From Sipunculus nudus (Eukaryota > Annelida > Sipuncula > Golfingiida > Sipunculidae), in NCBI GenBank assembly GCA_026874595.1, contig CM049307.1, forward strand, positions 63,144,370 through 63,208,369: a stretch of DNA of 64,000 bases, read 5' to 3'. Below, piece by piece: positions 56,901-64,000 of this stretch; within the stretch, counting starts at the first letter, position 1, and every line of letters starts with the position of its first letter. The notes below the pieces were generated by a model. The model was given only the letters and a program-made list of their open reading frames with translations, was not told the origin of the DNA and ran no database searches. The position numbers and the translations under genes were made by a program.

Positions 56901-57265
56901 TTCTTCATATTTCTGTTAACTGATGCTATTCTAAGTTGCTTGTGTACATAGCATTCCCTGCAGGCCCAAGCCTAGAATTAAAGATAATAATGCAAGTATT
57001 ATGTACATGCATATATAACAGTTTGTATATGTAAGTAATACTGCTCAGATAAAGCTTATATGATGATAATCTTGTATATCTGATGCCCCATGTGTCTGTG
57101 CAAATTTACTGTCCCTAAGGCATGTAGATGAACAAAGTTCTATTACTAGTATTAGGTTTCTTCATTTTAACACCAAACCAAAAGAGGTAAAAAAAATATT
57201 TCATTTGGTATCAACACTTCCTGTGTAACCATATCCAGAAATAAAAAAGAAAGTGAAATTATACA

Positions 57266-57490
57266 GACTGTACAGTGGAACCTGGGTTGCGACCGCCCAT
57301 CATTGTGATCACCTAGCAATGATGACCACTTTTTTGGTCTCGAATATATGATCCAGGTAACTTAGAATTTCACATATTCAGATCAACAACCCCAAATTAC
57401 AGCCAATTTGGTCAGTCCCAAAGGTGTTCATAATTGTGTGGTTTCATTCTCCATTCTGGACCCAGTGTGTTTGGTCTTAGTATTTACATA
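57266..57490. repeat. E-like fragment starting TACAGTGGAACCTGGG
   Basis: TACAGTGGAACCTGGGTTGC near 57269, followed by GACCACTTTTTTGGTCTCG, resembles one end of family E but continues into E2 without a matching right end. Confidence 0.5.
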
Positions 57491-57546
57491 TACAGTGAAA
57501 CCTGTGTTAGGAGACCACCCATTGGACAGGCCAAAATTAATCTTAA

Positions 57547-59098
57547 TTGTATCCGCCAAAAAAGAGTTTTGCGGATACTATGTTTTCAGCCCACCGCCGC
57601 CGCCACCACCGCCGCTGCGTAGGTGTCAGGAGAACTCCTCTGTAACCGCAGGGCGGAATTTTACAAAGCCCGGGATTATGTTTGGATCACGTGTACTGCT
57701 GTGCCCCGATTTTGTTTTGACAAAATTTTTGTGCGTCTGTTTTGACACATCAACCCACATATCTCGGGAACCGTTTGACCGATCTGGAAAAAAAAAATTG
57801 ACAAATGTAGCCCTTGGATAGTTTTATAACATACATAAAAAATGGTGGCACCACCTGCAACCATTTTTGCACAGCGTCCCTCTGTTTGTCTGCCGTGGGA
57901 TAAAATCACTCATATCTCTGCACTGGTTTGACTTATCTGTCTATAATTTTGCTGGTTTATACATCTTGGATAGCTTTCTGGATTTTGTGGCAGGTGGCGC
58001 CACCTACATTCATGTTTATGCTGCAGACATCCAAGCTCATATCTCGGGAACAGTTTGACCCATTGAGCCAAAATGTTGCATGTGTATAGATCTCACATAG
58101 CTCTTTATCAAACCCAAAACTGGTGGCGCCACCTGCAACCATTTTTGCACAGCGCCCATCTGTATGTCTGCCGTGGGATAAAATCAGTCATATCTCTGCA
58201 CTGGTTTGACTTATCTGCCTAAAATGTTGCTGGTTTATACATCTTGGATAGCTTTCTGGATTTTGTGGCAGTTGGCGCCACCTACATTTATGTTTACGTT
58301 GCAGACATCCAGGCTTATATCTTCGAAACTGTTTGACCAATTGGGCCAAAATTTTGCATGTGTATAGATTTCACATAGCTCTTTATCATATGCAAAACTG
58401 GTGGCACCACCTGCAACCATTTTTGCACAGTGTCCATCTGTTTGTCTGCCATGGGATAAAATCACTCATATCAAGGCAGTGGTTTGACTTTTTGCATTTG
58501 TATACAACTTTGATAGCTTTCTGGATTTTGTGGTAGGTGGCACAACCTACATACACATTTCAGCTGCAGACATCCATGCTAATATGCAACACACCTCACT
58601 CTCTTTCCCCTTGTTAAGCTGTTTTTCCATGTATCCGCAAAAAACGTATCTGCAAATGACGTACGTACGTTCCATAGTGCGCTGTCCACAAAAACTGTTT
58701 CCATAAGTACGTACGTTTTTCTAGCGGATACCCTTTTGCGTGCCTCTTTTGAAACTTTAAGGACGACAGGCAGGTAGAAAGTCATAATGTCTCATCACAC
58801 CTGGCGCCGGGGCACTGTTGGGAAATGTAGGCATTTCTGCCATCCGCAAAACGGATGAATCGCTCACCGATCCGTTTTGATGCTGTCCGTTTTTGCGGAT
58901 ACACATGCGGAGCATGTTTAAACCTACACATGGAAACAGTACATCTTAAAAAGCGGGATCCGATTTTTTTGCGTACGAGACGTACGACATTTACGGATGA
59001 ATGGAAACACAGCTTTACTCAAGCCATGCCTCACTTCACCAGTCCCACTCTGATTTTGGCGGATACACATAGTCGCTTGTCTACTACCCGTATTCTAG
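57547..59098 (+). mobile_element. Element B3: full-length Helitron-like copy within E2
   Basis: The 5' end is TTGTATCCGCC with palindrome TATCCGCC..AAAA/TTTTGCGGATA, then ACTATGTTTTCAGC and a (CCG)n block (57592-57620). About three 279-bp units follow (GCAACCATTTTTGCACAG near 57857, 58136 and 58415). Then come TTTTGGCGGATACACATAGTC, hairpin TAGTCG-CTTGT-CTACTA (partly decayed), and CTAG (59095-59098) followed by TT. Flanks are AA on the left and TT on the right. MITE C2 sits inside it at 58617-59014. Confidence 0.85.
58617..59014. mobile_element. MITE C2, PIF/Harbinger-type, inserted in B3
   Basis: 398 bp, an inverted-orientation homologue of C1, with ends AGCTGTTTTTCCATG and AATGGAAACACAGCT and TTA on both sides (58614-58616 and 59015-59017). 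The equivalent stretch of B2 (CCCCTTGCCACTCAATCC) is uninterrupted, confirming the insertion site in CCCCTTG-TTA-CTCAAGCC. Confidence 0.9.
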
Positions 59099-59190
59099 TT
59101 CACAGGTGGTCTCATTAGACAGGTCAGTATTAACTAATGTGAATGCCTGAGGTCCAATTAAGGGTGGACTTAAAAGACAGGCAGACATGG

Positions 59191-59340
59191 GGTAATAGTA
59201 ATAAGTAATAGTAATAGTAATAGACTATTACAGCTTTTTCCATGTAATAGTAATAGTAATAGACTCAAAAATTTGAGCAGTAATAGTAATAGTAATAGAA
59301 ACAGAAGGCAAAGTAATAGAGTAATACATATTACTTTCTA
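59191..59340. repeat. (GTAATA)n / AATAGT array, left
   Basis: Runs of AGTAATAGTAATAG separated by short unique pieces (ACAGCTTTTTCCATG, CTCAAAAATTTGAGC). The unique pieces contain a small palindrome (CTCAAAAATTTGAG). Confidence 0.9.
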
Positions 59341-61116
59341 TTACTTCCTGTGAGCCCCTTGATCATGAAGCATATCAGCAAATAATGCTGAACAGACTCA
59401 GTTCTTGTCCAGTAACTGCCCAGGATGTGCCTATTGTTGAGGCAAGCATGGGCCAGCTGCCACATTGTTGGTGACCACTGGTGCTAATTACATAAGAGTA
59501 CTGGACAGAGTAGGTCACAGCCAAATAAGTCACCTGGTACAATCTGACCTTTGATTAGTAAACCATGGATAAACAGAGGCATGTTTGATGTTAAGAGACA
59601 GATAAATAGTGTATTATATTATTGTGACATGTACATCTTATCTCACATCCATCAATCATTATGCATATTCTGAAATGTACCTAGATTTGTTTTCACAAGC
59701 CAGTTTGCATTTTAATCATACAGATTGCAATAACACACATTCAAGAAAATATAATATGGAACCAGATACATTGCAGACCCAAAATGTTCATGATAAGCTT
59801 ATGGTGTTTTCACTACCCATAACGTACTGAAGCCTACAATGCTATAAACTCAGACCAGTACTACAATCACTTGGATAAAGTCATACTGCAGGCACATGTA
59901 TTATCTAGTTAATTTATATACATATTCTTTTAAAATATTCTTTTAATACTTGTCTGTTATTTCATAGTACCAATTTTGCAGACCTTCATTCAGTATCTAA
60001 AATTATGTTAATTTATATTTTTAAAATTAAATGAACCATTTTTTTCATGATATTAATTTATTTGATTATATTATATGAGAATATAAGTGACTATTAATAT
60101 ATTATTATTTGATATCTGAAATTTTGATATCGAATAATTAGATCCTGTTATGTACAAAATTTAAAGTACAAGATTGTTTAATACAAAATTTATTGTGAAA
60201 GTGATTTAAATAATATTTTATTTGTTTTGTAAAATTGATGTAAGTTTAAATCAACTCTCCTTATTCCTAAATTATCCTATGCTTGTTTTGCTGCAATGAA
60301 GAAGGGCATGCCTGAAGAATAAAAGCCATGCATGCTACCATTATTGCAAAGTTTACCACCTCTCTGTTCACTCTCAATATGTATTATGTGATGGAATAAA
60401 ACATGGCATCACATCCAAATGAACATGGATGGAGAAGATGGGGTACTTTTGTCTCCAGTTTGGTTCTGTCCAGAATCTTGACGTAAACAGTATTTTTATT
60501 GGATATATTTATAAGGATTGGGAAACAGGACACATCCCTACATAAATTCCTCTCCTGATACATACATAAAGGACTGAATTGTCAGCTTTATTGAATAATA
60601 ATATGCAATAATCATGAATAATTCCTCTGGAGACAATCTTTAGTCACACTTAAAAATCTTTATTTACTGACTATGAGAACGAAGGATTAAATCTAAATGG
60701 AAGTATGTACTACAAAATAAATTTATGTGAAATATATATGAAAATAATATAAAATGTAAAAGTATGCATATAATTATAAATCAATATTTCACATATGCTG
60801 GGGCCTTTACAATGGGTTGCTTTAATTTACATGTGTTCAAGAGTTCATACAATTATCTTATAATTTTGCTTGAAACACCCGAATAACGATCATTGAGGTT
60901 TCAAAATATTAAAACAAAACAGAATTAAAGAAGCAGAAATAATTAAGAACTCCAGTATTATTAGGCTTCTTGTAAATGACAGACACAGCATAAGAAAATT
61001 GGGTAGGTAACTGGATGATATTGTTGCATTAATATTATATAAACATGTGATTGTAGTGCTAGTTCATAGTACTCATGGCTGCGCAAGGTCTAGAATCCTA
61101 CCATCAGTTTAAGTAC

Positions 61117-61271
61117 ATGTAATAGTAATAGTAATAGTAATAGTAATAGATACCCCAGTAATAGTAATAGTAATAGTAATAGAAGATAAAATGTGGTAAT
61201 AGTAATAGTAATAGTAATATCAGAAATTGAAAGTAATAGTAATAGTAATAGTAATAGAAAAACTGTAATAG
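61117..61271. repeat. (GTAATA)n array, right
   Basis: Four runs of AATAGTAATAGTAATAG separated by unique pieces of 15-25 bases (GATACCCCAG, AAGATAAAATGTG, TATCAGAAATTGAAA). Same repeat as 59191-59340. Confidence 0.92.
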
Positions 61272-61317
61272 ACCCCATGTCTGAAGACAGGAGTCTTATT
61301 AGACAGGTTTCACTGTA

Positions 61318-61848
61318 TTTTCATGATTTTCTGATATTAAGATTACTTTGACAGCCATTTTTTGTTGTATCGTCATGAATGCCCATGTATGTATTCCTAA
61401 TCTAGGGCCTTATCACCAATTGTCAGCAAGTTGGTTCAGAGTAACATGTTTAGAGAACACTTTCTAATCCTGGTTATGTTACAGTGTAATATAAACTCGC
61501 TTCTTCATATCTATTTCAGGCTATATCCTTTGAGAAATATGAACAGTTCTAAGGCTGATATACTGTATTACATTCCATATTGAGATAAAGTTTGTAGGGC
61601 AGAAAATGTTTAACAACTTTATGCAGTCCTAGATTATGCCCTGAGGAACAGAAAGTCAGAAATATGAACAGTTGAAGAAACATGGAAGAATTGAAGAAGG
61701 TTACTTTAAATGTGTACAGGGAAGAGGAAATATTTGTGAGACTGAGACTTGACAATTGGGCAGATAGAAATGGCAGGTTTTATAATAAACAAGGGTTTTT
61801 CTTTTGATTCATACTTAACTTTATGGGCGTACATGTATAGAGACACCT
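61318..61848. other. Intronic sequence, nothing specific seen
   Basis: Short AT-rich stretch between E2 and the second SINE. Confidence 0.4.
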
Positions 61849-62115
61849 CTCAACAGCTTTGGTCTAGTGGTAGAGCACAGGACTTAAAGACAGAGATAGC
61901 AAGTTCAAGTCTTAGTGGAGGAGTGGTGATATACTTTATAGTTGGCTCCCTGCTTTGCAGGCTTAATGGGAAGGCTGTGCCCAATTGCTGTGTATCACTC
62001 ATAAACTTATGCACCTTTGGGGGTTTCTCAGAGTCATGACCCAGATGGATGGTGTAGTACACCGAACCAGGTGTAGTTAAACAATGAGAAAATGTAGGCA
62101 GTTACCTCCACCAGA
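61849..62115 (+). mobile_element. tRNA-derived SINE, copy 2
   Basis: A box TGGTCTAGTGG (61860-61870) and B box-like AGTTCAAGTCT (61902-61912), then GCTTAATGGGAAGGCTGTG, TGTGTATCACTCAT, TTTGGGGGTTTCTCAG and CATGACCCAG in the same order as copy 1. The tail ends near GGCAGTTACCTCCACC. Shorter than copy 1 by internal deletions. Confidence 0.85.
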
Positions 62116-64000
62116 AATAGGATCTGAGCCTTTGAAGTAAGAGGTTGGAAAAACAGTATTTCTGTAAGGAAAACTGGTCTTTCCTGTTATTTTACTTGGC
62201 TGTTTGCACCAAGTGCTTTTTAGTGAAGTGGGAAACACCTAGACATCTTATCCATTCTTGGGTATATGGGCTTCTTCTTTATGTCCACAAATATGTTACA
62301 AATAGGCTCAATTAAGACCACAAGACCTTTACTGAGCAATTTTGATTTTATGGTCAACTGCATTTTCAAATAGTTCCTCATGTTTACATGGGGTTTTTCT
62401 AAGTATCCTCCAGCTTAACAATGAACAGATTGTTAAGGTTAGATTGAGAATACCAGGTAGGAATGTTTATGTAACTCTGGTGTTTGGATGGCTGTGAATA
62501 CCATTGCATAGTGTCAGATCAGTCTTTTTATCCTGAAGCTGAGTGGCAATTACAGGAGGATGAGGAGCAGTGCTGTATCTGGAAGGCTGGCATCTTATTT
62601 GACTGTGAGATGCTCAGGTAGAGAGCAGGTGAGGTCAATCGTCCAGGTGATGATTTTTATTCCTTATAAATATATATATCTTTTTAAATCTGACTGTATT
62701 GATTTTAACATCTTGTTCATTCCAGAATTTGTGTGTGATACATGTATTAAACCAGCCACACACTAGGGTTTGTTGTGCAACATGTTGCGTATGTGTGTGG
62801 CAAATGTTTCATGTTTCTTGTGTTTGCAATATGTTTCAAGAAATAGAGCCTGTTAGGCTTGCAGAATTTAAGATCAAGTGCTGCATTTGGGATGCCTAGA
62901 GCCATAAGATTTGGCTTCAAAAGAGGAACACCTTGAATTGACAAAGACCAGACTTTTTCTTTTTTGGCATGTGTGTGTCAGGTTTTGTGTAAGGAAAACT
63001 TGTGAAGCAAAGGTTTCAAGAAATATGTGAAACAACAAGTTGTGCAGCATATTCCCAGTGTGTGGCTGGCTTTAGGCCTTCACTGTTGTTATAGTGAAAA
63101 TTTTAATGATTTAATAAAGGTGTTTAATACTGATTATTTGTTCACAAATGACATACATGCAATTCTTCCTGTCCCTGTCAGAGAGTATGTAATTACTTGT
63201 AAACAGAAATGGCACAACCCTTGAAGCTAAACTTTTAATGTAAGCTCTCTACACCTTTGACCAAGAGCTAAATTCACATGAAATCAATAAAAGATTTTGC
63301 CTTTAATGAGATATCATTAAGCTTTTGGATTCCATTCTTAAAAAAGGGTTACAACTGTTAATGCTGGATGGAACAAAGTTTTCTGTATTGTAACATTAAT
63401 ATTTGATTTACATTATTTTTTTCTGCTTCAGAATCAATAAGGAGATGTGGTCTTAATTTATTAGAATCTTTCTATCTGCAGCTGAATTGAAAGGAAGTAA
63501 TAATAATATAAACAGTAAAATAACAATGTCATTAAAAATGTATATATACTATTGTCATTGTTTTTGTTGTAATTTGATCAAGTATAGCACTATAACCCCA
63601 TATGGCTAAGCAACTAGAGTAACATAATTACTCTCCGTAAGTCTGGAAGCACATCAGCAGTCACAGAGGCTGAGTAAATACCTGCCTGAGTTAGATAATA
63701 ATTATTGGGTTTTCAGGGCAGGACTTTTTGGTGCACAATATGGATCTGATTAGATAAATCAGCGAGGCTGAGTTCCTGGTCTGGTTTATGTATGTTTGGG
63801 TAGATAGGCTTCCGACCAGATTACAGTGTACTCTTAAAACATGAATTGTACTGAGTCAGGGTAACAGTGGTTAGGTAATGGTAGTGCACACTGCCTTGTT
63901 TTAATCACTGCCTACACTTGACTTCCATTAGGACTGCTCCTGTTAGTATCTAGAATCTGGTAATTTCTTTAAGGCTAAAACTACAGGAGATAGTAAGAAG
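62116..64000. other. Intronic sequence to window end, no exon found
   Basis: AT-rich sequence. No acceptor followed by the expected second PITPNC1 exon. A segment near 62750-63070 repeats words such as TTTCAAGAAATA(G/T)(A/G)G and TTGTGCA(A/G)CAT in direct orientation at about 250-bp spacing, possibly an old tandem duplication. Confidence 0.4.

Larger units (their letters stand above)
59183..61282. mobile_element. Segment F bounded by AGACATGGGGT / ACCCCATGTCT
   Basis: 11-bp inverted ends, each followed on the inside by a (GTAATA) array: 59191-59340 and 61117-61271. The 1.7 kb between the arrays is AT-rich and non-coding. It interrupts the body of E2. Inverted ends plus inward arrays suggest one inserted unit, but no target-site duplication was resolved, so it could also be an expanded internal part of E2. 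Confidence 0.5.
57491..61317. mobile_element. Element E2: TACAGTG-ended element carrying nested insertions
   Basis: Outer ends TACAGTGAAACCTGTGTTAG (57491) and AGACAGGTTTCACTGTA (ending 61317) are inverted copies. Own sequence remains at 57491-57546, 59099-59182 and 61283-61317 (GACCACC, CACAGGTGGTCTC, TTAGACAGG words as in E1). It was interrupted by B3 (57547-59098) and by F (59183-61282). Superfamily inferred as mariner-like from the TA-flanked ends of E1. Confidence 0.7.
33262..64000 (+). other. PITPNC1: First intron of PITPNC1 (runs off the window)
   Basis: Begins at the GTGAGT donor. No acceptor followed by a class II PITP second exon was found on the plus strand up to the window end. 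The stretch is therefore taken as one intron of at least 30.7 kb, filled with the transposons listed separately. A very long first intron is also a feature of the vertebrate gene, from memory. An unrelated nested gene cannot be excluded, but none was seen. Confidence 0.75.

Noticed and set aside
61090-61278. Leu-rich minus-strand open frame
   Set aside because: It is the translation of the (GTAATA) array.
1-64000. CRISPR array, bacterial operon, integrated phage or LTR retrovirus
   Set aside because: No regularly spaced short repeats with unique spacers, no long uninterrupted genes, no paired LTRs and no gag/pol/env-type motifs were seen; tandem repeats here are transposon cores and microsatellites.

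Overview
The window looks like nuclear DNA of a lophotrochozoan animal, most likely a marine bivalve mollusc. It is AT-rich, its genes are split into short exons with GT/AG introns, and it is crowded with interspersed repeats whose style (heads rich in GTCCGTC, tandem cores, tRNA-derived SINEs) I associate with bivalve genomes. The species is not determined. There is no bacterial-style gene organisation, CRISPR array or rRNA.

Three host genes can be supported. (1) At the left edge is the C-terminal end of an unrecognised plus-strand gene: a Gly/Tyr/Arg/Pro-rich exon at 2393-2704, with a probable spliced last exon at 5644-5665. (2) PSMD12 (26S proteasome lid subunit Rpn5) lies on the minus strand from 30244 (start) to 11578 (stop). 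It has eleven recognisable coding exons; reading phase and length imply one further microexon of about 25 nt that I could not find. (3) Exon 1 of PITPNC1 (class II phosphatidylinositol transfer protein) lies on the plus strand at 33214-33261. Everything to its right appears to be the first intron, which exceeds 30.7 kb. PSMD12 and PITPNC1 stand head to head about 3 kb apart. From memory they are also divergent neighbours in human, so this looks like an ancient microsynteny block.

The rest is repeat. PSMD12 intron 1 (9.25 kb) holds a 5'-truncated LINE split by a Helitron-like element (B1), a tandem duplication, and a 3.2 kb foldback-type element with terminal inverted repeats of about 480 bp around a CT-rich array of 321-bp units. 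PITPNC1 intron 1 holds several nested transposons. One is a Helitron-like element (D) split by a CR1-like LINE, which is itself split by a Harbinger-type MITE (C1) and by a compound minus-strand insertion (A3). Another is a TACAGTG-ended element (E2) carrying a Helitron-like element (B3), which carries a second Harbinger-type MITE (C2).

The most interesting pattern is a shared blueprint in repeat families B and D, and more weakly A and H. Each has a palindromic 5' end, an internal tandem array, a repeat of half the 5' palindrome near the 3' end, a short 3' hairpin, and a terminus CTAG (or CTTG) followed by TT, with no clear target-site duplication. This matches non-autonomous Helitron2/Helentron elements. 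Where one copy interrupts another recognisable sequence, the empty site can be read directly.
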